A DNA stretch of 64,000 nucleotides from JAFDBW01 sp963825575 (GCA_963825575.1 CAWGUB010000027.1:1-64000); one strand, 5' to 3'; shown: positions 1 to 8,267, counted from the stretch's first letter. Notes: a model not told the origin generated them from the letters alone. Made by a program: numbers and translations.

Positions 1-215
1 TCGTCGCCGGCCTCATGTCCCAATCGTGCAATGTGAAAAAAATCTGGGAATGCCTCGAATTGCCCCAGGCAACCGTATCGCAGCATCTGGCCCTGCTCAA
101 AAACAAGGGGATTATTGATGGCAAGCGTGACGGTGTTGAGGTCTTCTACCAGGTTACGTCGATCGAGGCCCGCAAAATTGTCCAGTCATTAATGGAAGGT
201 TTCTCCTGCAACTAG
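1..215 (+). CDS. ArsR-family HTH regulator, C-terminal part
   Basis: The reading frame is open to the left edge of the window, so this is the 3' part of a gene whose start lies upstream. The visible 70 or so residues carry the recognition helix pattern of ArsR winged-helix repressors (LPQATVSQHLALLKNKGII) followed by the beta-wing (KRDGVEVFYQV). ArsR proteins are small dimeric repressors, usually released by metal ions or redox signals; the ligand site cannot be judged because the N-terminus is missing. A strong terminator follows about 40 bases after the stop. Family call is firm; target and effector are unknown. Confidence 0.8.
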   Translation, partial: VAGLMSQSCNVKKIWECLELPQATVSQHLALLKNKGIIDGKRDGVEVFYQVTSIEARKIVQSLMEGFSCN

Positions 216-256
216 CCATTGCGGATGGCTCCACACATTCGGCAACGATTAAAAAT

Positions 257-293
257 GGTGGCTGCAGTAATTCTGCAGCCACCGTTTTTTTTT
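257..293 (+). terminator. Rho-independent terminator, probably bidirectional
   Basis: A perfect 11-bp stem (GGTGGCTGCAG / CTGCAGCCACC) with a 5-base loop is followed by nine T residues on the plus strand, so it ends the ArsR transcript. Five A residues directly before the stem become a T-run on the minus strand, so the same hairpin can end the biotin operon, whose last gene stops at 307. Confidence 0.93.
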
Positions 294-306
294 GACAACC
301 TGAAAC

Positions 307-1128
307 TTACCGGAGACGTTTTCTTGCAATGGCAATAATTACTTCATAACTTGCCGGCAGACCTGACTCGCATCGATGCTGTTCTTCGTAGAAGTTGATC
401 ATTGACTGTATGACCCGGCGTGACGCAAGCCCACGCGGACGCCCCGTCGTCGCGTTGCTGGCACCAATCTGCTTGAGTTGTCTGAGCAGATCTGGCACAT
501 CAAGGTGAAATTCAACTTCCATCATGTTGAAAATATCATCACAGGCCAATCCCGCAGCGGAGATCGCATCTGCAACTTCTCCAAGAGTCGGGAATTCCTG
601 CACATGAGACGCGCGCCCAGCGTCACTATCCGCGATGGCCAGACGGTGGGAAGAGCGCAGCTCGGAAAGAGTCTTTTCACCAAAAAGCGCCAGGGCAAAA
701 CATCCACCCGGCCTGAGGACTCTCGCTACCTCGGCAAAAGCTGCAGGCAGGCAATCGACCCACTGATAGACCGAACTGGAGGCAACGCAAGCGAATGTTT
801 GATCGGCAAAGGGCAGTTGCCTGGCGTCTCCATCGCAGGCGGCAGCAGCTGTCAACCTTTCTGCAGCAGCTCTGGTCATACCGTGCGCGATATCCATCAC
901 AACCAGTTGCTTCACCGACACACAGTTAAGCATTGCCGCAGCGAGAGCCCCTGTGCCGGTACCTACATCGAGGTATAATCCAGAGGGCATTGCTGCGGTT
1001 GCCAATCGGCCATAAAGCAGCTCGACAACCCGTCTCTGGACAGATGCGTAGCGGTCATAATCCCCGGCATGACTCGAAAAATTACTACGCACGCATTCGC
1101 TGTCAACTGCTTTGATCGGCGGCACCAT
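307..1128 (-). CDS. bioC: Malonyl-ACP O-methyltransferase BioC
   Basis: A 273-residue SAM-dependent methyltransferase of the BioC type. BioC methylates the free carboxyl of malonyl-ACP so that the fatty acid synthase can extend it to pimeloyl-ACP methyl ester, the precursor of biotin. The N-terminus has the BioC-like stretch with NFSSHAGDYDRYA, and the SAM-binding glycine loop LDVGTGTG lies at residues 53-60. It is the last gene of the operon: its ATG shares one base with the bioH stop codon (TGATG), which implies translational coupling. Length and context fit BioC well. A generic class I methyltransferase would be the alternative without the biotin context. Confidence 0.9.
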   Translation of the reverse strand: MVPPIKAVDSECVRSNFSSHAGDYDRYASVQRRVVELLYGRLATAAMPSGLYLDVGTGTGALAAAMLNCVSVKQLVVMDIAHGMTRAAAERLTAAAACDGDARQLPFADQTFACVASSSVYQWVDCLPAAFAEVARVLRPGGCFALALFGEKTLSELRSSHRLAIADSDAGRASHVQEFPTLGEVADAISAAGLACDDIFNMMEVEFHLDVPDLLRQLKQIGASNATTGRPRGLASRRVIQSMINFYEEQHRCESGLPASYEVIIAIARKRLR

Positions 1129-1934
1129 CAGCAGAAGCCCAAGAGCCTGGCCGCAACGTCCTGCGGTTTGCTCAGAAACGGCGCATGCCCGCTTCCGGCA
1201 AAAGGTATGAATTCACCGAGAGGGAGCATGGCAGCCAGAGTCTGTCCGGCACCGACCGGTGAGATCCGGTCGAGTTCTCCATGCAGCACCATTACAGGGA
1301 TGTGAATGCCGGCCAGGATGTCACGTTGATCCTGTTCAGCCAGCATGTTAAGGAGCGCAAAAGCAACATCCTGATCGGGCAAAGAGCTGGCTCGCACCGC
1401 AAAATTGCGGATTGCCCGCAATCTGTCGATAGAGATACTCTCTCCAGCAAAGGTCAGAGAAAAGAATTCGGCCAGGGTTGTTTCGAACTGCCTCTTGAGA
1501 TTTCTGGCCATGGCACGGACCTGGGTGGCCGGCAGACCGAACGGCCAGTCGTCGCCCAGAGTGAATTTCGGCGTTGAGCCGATCAGCGCCAGCCGCTGCA
1601 CCGCAAGTTTCCCCTCACTGGCGATCTGCAAAGAGAGCATCCCCCCAAGCGACCACCCTACCAGTGTATACGGTTCTGTTTCCAAAGCCGTCAACCAGTC
1701 CGTCAGGACATCAGAAAGCCCGGCAATATCGTTTTGCCCGGTAGGCGAAGACGTGCCATGACCGGGAAGATCTGGCACCAGAACGCGGAAATTCACGGCG
1801 AGTAGGCCGGCGAGTTCCTGGAAAGCCGCTGCCGACATGGCCCAGCCGTGCAAGAGCACCAGCGGCCTGCCCTGACCGGTCTCGTACCATGTCAGTTGAC
1901 GTCCGTCAGCACGCTGGAACTGTCTTTCCTTCAT
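1128..1934 (-). CDS. bioH: Pimeloyl-ACP methyl ester esterase, BioH-like alpha/beta hydrolase
   Basis: A 268-residue alpha/beta hydrolase. The nucleophile elbow GWSLGG puts Ser at residue 95, and the likely partners are Asp222 (ELDRISP) and His250 (GSGHAPF). HGWAM near residue 30 supplies the oxyanion region. In biotin synthesis BioH removes the methyl ester placed by BioC, releasing pimeloyl-ACP. The start ATG overlaps the bioF stop (ATGA) and its stop overlaps the bioC start, so it is translated in a tightly coupled operon. Sequence alone cannot separate BioH from related esterases such as BioG or BioV-type replacements, but the HGWAM, GWSLGG and C-terminal patterns and the bioC neighbour favour BioH. 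Confidence 0.85.
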   Translation of the reverse strand: MKERQFQRADGRQLTWYETGQGRPLVLLHGWAMSAAAFQELAGLLAVNFRVLVPDLPGHGTSSPTGQNDIAGLSDVLTDWLTALETEPYTLVGWSLGGMLSLQIASEGKLAVQRLALIGSTPKFTLGDDWPFGLPATQVRAMARNLKRQFETTLAEFFSLTFAGESISIDRLRAIRNFAVRASSLPDQDVAFALLNMLAEQDQRDILAGIHIPVMVLHGELDRISPVGAGQTLAAMLPLGEFIPFAGSGHAPFLSKPQDVAARLLGFC

Positions 1935-3106
1935 CCAGCGTACTCCCTGTAAACATCAAGAATTTTTCCACCCGCGTCTGCCAGTTCGATTGGCGAGTGA
2001 CTGGCCATGACGGTTGCCCGCAACCGACAGAGCCCGTGGGCCACGGTGGGTGGTCGAACCCCCTGCAGAAAGACCCCTTTTTCGAGGAGCCGTTCCGTCA
2101 TTTTCATGGTTGGTTCCGGTTCCCGCGTCAACACTGGAACGATCTGGGTGGTACTGCCGAGCAGATCCATTCCACCAGCTGTCAACAGCCCGGCGAACAG
2201 GCTACGATTCTCCTCCAGCTTCCGGCGAAGACCCCGTCCTTCATCGCTGTCGACCAGGTCAAGTGCGGCCAATGCCGCGGCAGGAACTCCCGGCGGCAGA
2301 CTGGTGGAGAAGATGAAAGACCGGCTGCGATTGATCAGAGTGTCGATGATGACCCGGTCCGCAGCCAGATAAGCACCGGCACAACCAAGGGCCTTGCCGA
2401 GTGTCCCCATATGCAGGTCGATGCGCTCGAGGCAGCCAAGAGCCTCGCCGGTCCCTCGGCCGTTGCTACCTGAAACGCCGGTTCCGTGGGCATCATCCAC
2501 CATCACCAGTGCGTCAAATCGGTCTTTCAGATCACAAAGCTCCGGTATTGGGGCAACATCCCCGTCCATACTGAAAACACCATCGGTGACAATCAGCCAG
2601 CGACCTTTGCGCAAAGGTTTTTCCCGCTCCATGAGTTCTGCCAGTGCGACGTGGTCGCAATGAGGGTAAACCAAGGTGCGTGCGCCTGCCAGCCTGCAAC
2701 CATCGATGATGGAGGCATGATTGAGTTGATCAGAAAAAATAAGATCATCAGGGCCGAACAGAGCTTGCAGAATCCCGATATTTGCAGCATATCCCGAGTT
2801 GAACAACAAAGCCGCCTCGGTCCCCTTGAATGCAGCGATGCGTGCTTCGAGCTCAACGTGGGTCGGCATCGTCCCGGAAATCAGACGACTGGCTCCGGAG
2901 CCTGAACCATATCGCTCTGTGGCGGCGATCATCTTCTCCACCAGCGCCGGATGATTGGCGATACCGAGGTAGTTATTGGAACAGAGCAGCAAGACGTCGT
3001 GGCCGTCGATCTGAACCGTCGGCCCCTGACCACCATCGATGACCCTCAGAGAACGCAACATCCCCTGGTGCTGGAGCCGGGCCAGATCACGTTGCCAGTT
3101 ATCCAT
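1931..3106 (-). CDS. bioF: 8-amino-7-oxononanoate synthase BioF
   Basis: A PLP-dependent alpha-oxoamine synthase that condenses L-alanine with pimeloyl-CoA or pimeloyl-ACP, the first ring-assembly step of biotin synthesis. Counted from this start it has 391 residues; the DDAHG motif (204-208) holds the cofactor Asp and His, and the Schiff-base lysine is Lys238 in TLGKALG. An in-frame start 24 bases further upstream exists, but the ATG at 3106 is preferred because GGGAGG sits 6 bases before it. That start lies inside the end of bioW (8-base overlap). The next gene, bioH, begins in an ATGA overlap. Confidence 0.95.
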   Translation of the reverse strand: MDNWQRDLARLQHQGMLRSLRVIDGGQGPTVQIDGHDVLLLCSNNYLGIANHPALVEKMIAATERYGSGSGASRLISGTMPTHVELEARIAAFKGTEAALLFNSGYAANIGILQALFGPDDLIFSDQLNHASIIDGCRLAGARTLVYPHCDHVALAELMEREKPLRKGRWLIVTDGVFSMDGDVAPIPELCDLKDRFDALVMVDDAHGTGVSGSNGRGTGEALGCLERIDLHMGTLGKALGCAGAYLAADRVIIDTLINRSRSFIFSTSLPPGVPAAALAALDLVDSDEGRGLRRKLEENRSLFAGLLTAGGMDLLGSTTQIVPVLTREPEPTMKMTERLLEKGVFLQGVRPPTVAHGLCRLRATVMASHSPIELADAGGKILDVYREYAG

Positions 3107-3908
3107 GTTCAGCCTCCCACCTTGCCGCAAGGCTTATCTCGCCGAGGCTATCGAACAAAACCGGTTTCCGCTCAAGGTAATCAGTGAGTTCTGAGATCGA
3201 AAAGGCTCCGGATTTGATAAAAAAGACTCTACCGCCGCGCTGGTCACCGACAGACTTCAAGTCGCTGATCCGCTGGTAACCGTGAGCGGTGTCTGCAACA
3301 TATCCGGTCGGATATTCCGGGTTGTCCGACCAGCATAGTTCAGCAACAACTCCGGGAGCGCTCAAGACCTTTCCGGCAAGGACAAGAGCCTCAAGAACAC
3401 GCCGGTGACCGAGACCCGCTTGATGCAGACGGGCCTCAAAATCCCGCCGGCATGCAAAGGCAACATCCATTCGGGAGACCCTGACACCTCGTCCAGGATC
3501 GCTCTCAAGACGCTCTCCGGTTACAGCATCCATGATCACAGCACCGCGCATCACTGTCCCTCCCGGCCCGGCACCTCCGGCAAGAAGTTGCACTGCCCGG
3601 CGAACCACGTCCGGATTGATTCCGGCCCGGGACAGTAGCTCAACGGCGACGGCACGACCCTCCAGGTAATCATTCACCTGCCAGGTCGAAACGTCGGGAA
3701 GCTTGGCATAACACAAGGTGACAGGGTCGATGCGTTCCACCTGACAATGCACATCGTCGACAACGCCACCGGTGTCGACGATTGCCCGCGACATCAGATC
3801 CGAGGCGACTTGCCTGACATCTGACAGCGGAACAATCCTTTCGGCACCGGCGAGATGCCGACCGCACAAAGTGGCGCGCATACGCACTGAAAAAAGGGAG
3901 GCGTCCAT
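3099..3908 (-). CDS. bioW: 6-carboxyhexanoate--CoA ligase (pimeloyl-CoA synthetase) BioW
   Basis: BioW activates free pimelate with ATP and CoA to give pimeloyl-CoA, the substrate of BioF. Family hallmarks are plain: LFSVRMRA at the N-terminus, SGAER-like LAGAERIVP, the RGVRVSRMD segment, and AELCWSDNPEYPTGYVA near the C-terminus, then GYQRI and RVFFI as in the Bacillus enzyme. From the ATG at 3908 the protein has 269 residues. In-frame starts at 3926 (ATG) and 3935 (GTG) are possible; none has a good ribosome site. The later start is chosen because a probable BirA operator and -35/-10 boxes lie immediately upstream. Finding BioW beside BioC and BioH is unusual, since they serve alternative routes to pimelate. 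Confidence 0.92.
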   Translation of the reverse strand: MDASLFSVRMRATLCGRHLAGAERIVPLSDVRQVASDLMSRAIVDTGGVVDDVHCQVERIDPVTLCYAKLPDVSTWQVNDYLEGRAVAVELLSRAGINPDVVRRAVQLLAGGAGPGGTVMRGAVIMDAVTGERLESDPGRGVRVSRMDVAFACRRDFEARLHQAGLGHRRVLEALVLAGKVLSAPGVVAELCWSDNPEYPTGYVADTAHGYQRISDLKSVGDQRGGRVFFIKSGAFSISELTDYLERKPVLFDSLGEISLAARWEAEHG

Positions 3909-3938
3909 GGAGGAAGAAATTATCATTGCCGGCACGGC

Positions 3939-3969
3939 TTGTCAACCTCAACCAGGACGTGGTTAACAA
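3939..3969 (-). promoter_or_regulatory. Probable BirA (biotin repressor) operator and bioW promoter
   Basis: On the plus strand the half-sites TTGTCAACC and GGTTAACAA are separated by 13 bases, closely matching the inverted-repeat BirA operator (half-sites close to TTGTAAACC and GGTTTACAA). It lies between bioW and the divergent ccsA. Read on the minus strand, the proximal half-site contains TTGACA, a perfect -35 box, with GATAAT 15 bases or TAATTT 17 bases further on. BirA with biotinyl-AMP would therefore block the promoter. The spacer is slightly shorter than the usual 14-16, so this is inference. Confidence 0.7.
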
Positions 3970-4047
3970 TGCTTTTCACTTGGGTTAATCACCTGAAAAT
4001 GTTAGCTTTCAAGTGAGAATAACTGGACACATCAAGCTGTCAAGACC

Positions 4048-4839
4048 ATGTCAAAAACGCTCTTATACCTGCTTTTCGCAATCTACCTGATGGCCACATC
4101 CGGCTACCTTCTGCATATCGTCTGGAGGCGGTCCGTTGTTGCCAAGGCATCACTCATCCTGGTCTTTGCCGGCGTCATTTTACAAACCGCCCTGCTTGGC
4201 CACCGGTGGTGGACTGCCGGCTACCTGCCGGTCACCAACCTTTTTGCCACACTCTTCTTCTTCAGTTGGGCGCTGGCGCTGATTTATCTTTACTTCGAAC
4301 TGCGCTACCGGGTTCGTGCCACCGGCCTGTTTGTCATGCTGCTCAATCTGGCCCTGCTAGGTGGCGCACTGCCAAGGGACTCCACTGTCTCTGCACTGAT
4401 CCCTGCCCTCGACACTCCCCTGTTCAGCCTGCACATTATCTTTTCCTTTATCGGTTACGCATTTTTTGCCATGGCGTTTTCAATCGGAGCCCTATATCTC
4501 TGCCAGGCACGCCTGAACACCCCGCTCCTGCCCGACCTGCCGACACTGAAGAAGATCAATGAAGAAGCGATTTTCCTCGGCTTCGGCCTCTTCACTTTCT
4601 GCATGGTCGCCGGCAGCATCTGGGCGCACATTGCCTGGGGACACTGGTTCAGCTGGAACATCAAAAGCGTCTGGTCGGTTCTGGTCTGGATGTTTTATGC
4701 CGGCATGTGTCACGCCAAATTTATCCGCCGCTGGCAAGGTGGCGTTTATGCCTGGCTGTCGATTGCCGGCTTTGGCGTTGTCCTGTTCACCTACCTCGGC
4801 ATCGGTTTGCTGCTCGAGAGCAATCACCCCCTGGAGTGA
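4048..4839 (+). CDS. ccsA: Cytochrome c biogenesis protein CcsA (system II haem handling)
   Basis: A 263-residue, very hydrophobic protein with about eight membrane segments. The family signature is the tryptophan-rich haem-binding segment, here AWGHWFSWNIKSVW (about residues 196-209), which corresponds to the WGxxWxWD motif with Asn in place of Asp. Histidines in flanking helices are candidate haem ligands. CcsA carries haem across the membrane and attaches it to apocytochrome c together with ResB/CcsB, the next gene, whose start is only 2 bases after this stop. HemX-type proteins share the fold, but the ResB partner supports CcsA. Confidence 0.88.
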   Translation: MSKTLLYLLFAIYLMATSGYLLHIVWRRSVVAKASLILVFAGVILQTALLGHRWWTAGYLPVTNLFATLFFFSWALALIYLYFELRYRVRATGLFVMLLNLALLGGALPRDSTVSALIPALDTPLFSLHIIFSFIGYAFFAMAFSIGALYLCQARLNTPLLPDLPTLKKINEEAIFLGFGLFTFCMVAGSIWAHIAWGHWFSWNIKSVWSVLVWMFYAGMCHAKFIRRWQGGVYAWLSIAGFGVVLFTYLGIGLLLESNHPLE

Positions 4840-4841
4840 CG

Positions 4842-5915
4842 ATGGTGCCGGGCAAACCAACAAAACCCTTTTTGCTGAAGCTGTGGGCTCTCTGCTGCTC
4901 ATTGAAGTTGGCAATCGTCCTGGCTTCAACGGCGACCCTGCTGATTATGGGCGGATCTCTGGTCATGCACTACAACCCGGCCATCTTTGCCGGCATGGAA
5001 CAGGAAATCATGAGCCGGTGGCTGCCACAGGCGTGGGCACGCGCCCCGTTACTGGTATCCTGGGTGCCTTTGAGCGGCCTTTGTGTGCTGTTGTTCGCCA
5101 TCAGCACCTTCTGCTGTCTGATCGACTGGCTATCCGGGATCAGGATCCGCTGGCGAAAAACCGGCGAATACCTGATCCACGCAGGCTTCATCCTGTTGAC
5201 CATCGCCTACCTGTGGGGCAACATCAGCGGATTCCGTTCCGGGCCTCACCGGCTTGCCCCAGGTGACCGCGTATCGATCCCAGAGATGCCGGGTTATCTC
5301 CTGCAACTCGAGGATTTCGCCCCGCAACTCGAACCGAGTGGTCGTCCTCTGGATATGATCAATAAGGTGGTCCTCTGGAAAAACGGTCAACGGGTTGCGC
5401 AACAGACCGTCCGTATCAATCATCCCCTGATTTACGACGGTCTGGTCATCCTGCCAGCTTCCTACGGTCAGGACCTTCAGGGCTTCCGTTTTAACCTACC
5501 AGGTGTCGGCTTCGCCGATCTCACATCAGGGAGCCGTTTGACGATCTCGGCCGAGCTCTCGCTTGCGGTTCACAAATTTCTCCCCGATGCCCGTCAGGAC
5601 CGACAAGGCCGAGTCATGCAGGTCGGCAGCCGGCTCAACAACCCGGCCATGCAGATCTCTCTGCTTGGCCCTTCAGGAACGCTTTGGAAGGGCTGGTATT
5701 TCCTGCGCCAGAAATTGCCGGAAGGGATGCTAAAAGCCGGTGTTTATCTGCGACCGGTGGGACCCGTCCTGACGACCTTCAGTCTGCTGACGATCAACCG
5801 CGACCCGGGCGATAAAATGGCCCTGGCCGGAAGCACCTGTATCACTGTCGGTGTTATCTTTGCCTTCTTCTCATTTTACCGAAAGCGGGCGATCGGGGAC
5901 CGCCCGGAGATATAA
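4842..5915 (+). CDS. resB: ResB/CcsB-family cytochrome c biogenesis protein
   Basis: A 357-residue partner of CcsA in system II cytochrome c maturation. It has the ResB layout: two or three membrane helices near the N-terminus (roughly residues 18-40, 70-92 and 107-127), a large periplasmic region rich in beta structure, and a final helix near residues 325-345. The reading frame is open further upstream, but the ATG at 4842 is chosen because GGAG lies 6 bases before it, inside the end of ccsA. It is shorter than many ResB proteins but resembles the short forms of deltaproteobacteria. Together the pair would supply the many c-type cytochromes typical of this bacterial group. Confidence 0.88.
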   Translation: MVPGKPTKPFLLKLWALCCSLKLAIVLASTATLLIMGGSLVMHYNPAIFAGMEQEIMSRWLPQAWARAPLLVSWVPLSGLCVLLFAISTFCCLIDWLSGIRIRWRKTGEYLIHAGFILLTIAYLWGNISGFRSGPHRLAPGDRVSIPEMPGYLLQLEDFAPQLEPSGRPLDMINKVVLWKNGQRVAQQTVRINHPLIYDGLVILPASYGQDLQGFRFNLPGVGFADLTSGSRLTISAELSLAVHKFLPDARQDRQGRVMQVGSRLNNPAMQISLLGPSGTLWKGWYFLRQKLPEGMLKAGVYLRPVGPVLTTFSLLTINRDPGDKMALAGSTCITVGVIFAFFSFYRKRAIGDRPEI

Positions 5916-6015
5916 AACCTTTACCGCTTGTCACAACAGGTTTCGTTAGTTATTATTCAACAAGGTCTGGAAACGGACCGAACTGGTTTTATTATAACTA
6001 CTTACGGGGGGCAAG

Positions 6016-6999
6016 ATGTTGATTAGGAACCACTCTATACTGATCGTTGACAATGTCACCGAGCGTCGGAAACAACTCCAGTCAATGTTGTTCGAACGTG
6101 AAGATTCTGTGATTGAAGCCGAAACATCGGAAGCCGCCCTCGAGCTGATGATGGAAATACAGGTGGACCTGGTCATCACGGAGACCGAGCTACCGACACG
6201 CAGCGGGCTTTACCTGCTCCAGGAGGTAAAAAAGCTTTACCCGGAAACAGAGGTGATTCTCACCACGCACAACGCCTCGTCTTTCAACCTCCTGCAGGCC
6301 TTGAGGCACGGGGCGTTTGACTTCATCGTCCGTCCGATCGATACGTCGGAAATCCTCTTCAATATCATTGACAAGGCCTTCACCCAGATCGACCTACGCG
6401 TTCACAACCAGGCGCTTCTGGCTGAGCTGGCAAACCGCAACCAGGAAATGGAGCGGTCACTCGCCATGATGACGGCTCTCAGTGAAGCGATCGAAAAGAT
6501 CAACTCGGCAATTGAGGTCTCGGAGTTGCTGAGCCGCCTGCTCGACTCAGCCATGGGCGCCCTGCACGCCCGGAAAGGGTTGTTGGCACTGATTTGCGGT
6601 CCCGGCCAGAGCCCTTTCGGCATCAAGATGAGTCGTGGCGTTTCAGAGGAGTTCGTTCAGAAATATACAGACAACCTCGCCGAAGGCCTCCTGCTTGATA
6701 TCGCTCGCAGTGGCAGCCCGATGGTTGTTTCCGATGCACTGCCTGCTTATATGATGGACCGGGTCACCGAGGAAGAACAACATCTGGTTACCGATCCCGG
6801 TCTTCTGGCTGTCCCACTGTATCATCGCGACCGGGCCATCGGCGTCATGATCCTGTTCGGGCATGCAGAGGGGAGCCCGTTTACCGCCCAAAATCTGCAA
6901 TTTCTGACTCAATTGGCGCATCACGCCGCCATTACCCTGGAAAAAGCCGGGATCATCCACCAACTTAAGCGACAGGGGAAAACCACCAAAAGCAAGTAG
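6016..6999 (+). CDS. Degenerate response-regulator receiver with C-terminal GAF domain
   Basis: A 327-residue protein with a receiver domain (residues about 7-120), a short linker that looks helical, and a GAF-like sensor domain (about 165-315) but no DNA-binding or enzymatic output. The receiver is abnormal at three key positions: the phosphoacceptor Asp is Glu56 (LVITETELP), the acidic pair is Asp12-Asn13, and the conserved Lys is Arg106 (IVRPID). The Thr of beta-4 (ILTTHN) remains. Glu at this site often mimics the phosphorylated state, so the protein may be a constitutive or phosphorylation-independent signalling adaptor. A strong purine-rich ribosome site (GGGGGG) precedes the ATG. A PilZ-like gene follows. 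Confidence 0.85.
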   Translation: MLIRNHSILIVDNVTERRKQLQSMLFEREDSVIEAETSEAALELMMEIQVDLVITETELPTRSGLYLLQEVKKLYPETEVILTTHNASSFNLLQALRHGAFDFIVRPIDTSEILFNIIDKAFTQIDLRVHNQALLAELANRNQEMERSLAMMTALSEAIEKINSAIEVSELLSRLLDSAMGALHARKGLLALICGPGQSPFGIKMSRGVSEEFVQKYTDNLAEGLLLDIARSGSPMVVSDALPAYMMDRVTEEEQHLVTDPGLLAVPLYHRDRAIGVMILFGHAEGSPFTAQNLQFLTQLAHHAAITLEKAGIIHQLKRQGKTTKSK

Positions 7000-7076
7000 C
7001 GCACACAGGGTAATCGCTTAGCAGAACGAAATTATGCAAAACGGGACTGATTCATCATAAAGAATGGAAGCAGCAC

Positions 7077-7715
7077 ATGCTGCAGATGAAATGCCCAAAA
7101 TGTGAAACAATTATCAGCTCCCCCTTTCTCGTCGAGATCGGCGCTGTCACGTGTGATCAATGCAATGAAGATGTCACCGTCAATGATGTGTTTGTCACTA
7201 CCAGTGGCTTCAAAATGCACCGCGATGACCTTCTTGCGCGAGTTCTCCATTACCGTGCCCTTTTGAAAGATGTTGAAAGGGAGAAGATGCTGATCCGCAA
7301 CAGTGGTAGCTCATCGGCTGAAACCCAGAAAAGCCTGGACCAGTTCTATAACACCCTCCGGGAATTATTGGCTGGAGCGAGGGAGCATTTCCGACTGCAA
7401 ATTGCTCAGGATTTCCCGCTGGATATCGAATGGGCCGGCAAGCCAGGCAAAGGGAGTTTACTGAATTTAAGTACCAAAGGCGCCGCGATCAAATACCAGG
7501 AGCCACAAAGGCTGCCAATCCACGGATCAGTACTTAAATTGCAAATGGCCCTGCCGAATATAGCCGAGCCTTGTTGCATGTCTGCTGAAATTGTCTGGAT
7601 CGGCAAGCGCGACAAGAATGAGCAACAGGACAACGTCATCCTGGGCGTAAAATTCCTGGGTTTGGCCGAAAAGACCCGGAATCACTTATGGGACTACATT
7701 TCCAGCACGTACTAG
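7077..7715 (+). CDS. PilZ-domain protein with N-terminal zinc ribbon
   Basis: A 212-residue protein in two parts. The first 35 residues hold two CxxC pairs (CPKC and CDQC), a zinc-ribbon pattern. A helical linker follows, and the C-terminal half is a PilZ domain with both cyclic-di-GMP contact motifs intact: RxxxR at residues 102-106 (REHFR) and NxSxxG at 130-135 (NLSTKG). Known family biology makes it a likely cyclic-di-GMP receptor. The ribosome site GGAAG lies 6 bases before the ATG. It follows the receiver-GAF gene in the same direction, suggesting a shared signalling role. The binding partner of the zinc ribbon is unknown. Confidence 0.85.
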   Translation: MLQMKCPKCETIISSPFLVEIGAVTCDQCNEDVTVNDVFVTTSGFKMHRDDLLARVLHYRALLKDVEREKMLIRNSGSSSAETQKSLDQFYNTLRELLAGAREHFRLQIAQDFPLDIEWAGKPGKGSLLNLSTKGAAIKYQEPQRLPIHGSVLKLQMALPNIAEPCCMSAEIVWIGKRDKNEQQDNVILGVKFLGLAEKTRNHLWDYISSTY

Positions 7716-7843
7716 AACTCCCGGGAGGTCTGAAACCTCGAGAGCCATTATTCGCGTTGCGGGTAATTCAATAAAACCTCTGGGTGTATTAAACAAGCAA
7801 AGGGCACCATCTTTTATCAAACAGGTCCCTCAAGGAGTTGGTT

Positions 7844-8191
7844 TTGAGAATTGATTCTTGGGTCGGGAAAATATTCATGAGTGCAGTTTTGGGGCTCCTC
7901 GTCATTTCAATTGCACCCGCAACACATGCTGAAGGGCTCCCCGACTTTCTGTACAGCAAGGGCGGCATTATTTATCCACATACCGGTGACTCCACACAGG
8001 AAATTTTCCATACGCCGCCCAATGTTAAAGATTTCATCGAACCAGGGATGCTCATCGGCGTCTTGCCGGAAGACTGCACACCTGCGAGCCGAGGTACGAT
8101 TGGGGACTACTACATATGTCATTATGACCTGAGCCTAAAACCTGAAGAACTTTATGGCAAGACTGTTTATCGGGTGATAGAGGTAGACTGA
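7844..8191 (+). CDS. Small exported protein of unknown function
   Basis: A 115-residue protein with a clear Sec signal peptide: a short basic start, a hydrophobic stretch (SAVLGLLVISIA) and a probable cleavage after THA near residue 28. The mature part has two cysteines (PEDC and YYIC) that could form a disulfide in the periplasm. The TTG at 7844 is chosen as start because AAGGAG lies 6 bases before it; another TTG at 7838 abuts that site. No family is recognised. A hairpin terminator follows at 8239-8267, at the border of a repeat element. Confidence 0.65.
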   Translation: MRIDSWVGKIFMSAVLGLLVISIAPATHAEGLPDFLYSKGGIIYPHTGDSTQEIFHTPPNVKDFIEPGMLIGVLPEDCTPASRGTIGDYYICHYDLSLKPEELYGKTVYRVIEVD

Positions 8192-8238
8192 GTGCGGGGT
8201 CTGTTTTTTACCTGCTAGGTGGAGTTTCTCTGATGCCA

Positions 8239-8267
8239 AGGGCAACAGATGGTTAATCTGTTGCCCT
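8239..8267 (+). terminator. Hairpin terminator, left border of repeat copy 1
   Basis: An 11-bp perfect stem (GGGCAACAGAT / ATCTGTTGCCC) with a 5-base loop, followed by a T-rich tract on the plus strand, suited to ending the small exported gene. The same 29 bases recur in inverted orientation at 8751-8779. Confidence 0.75.
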
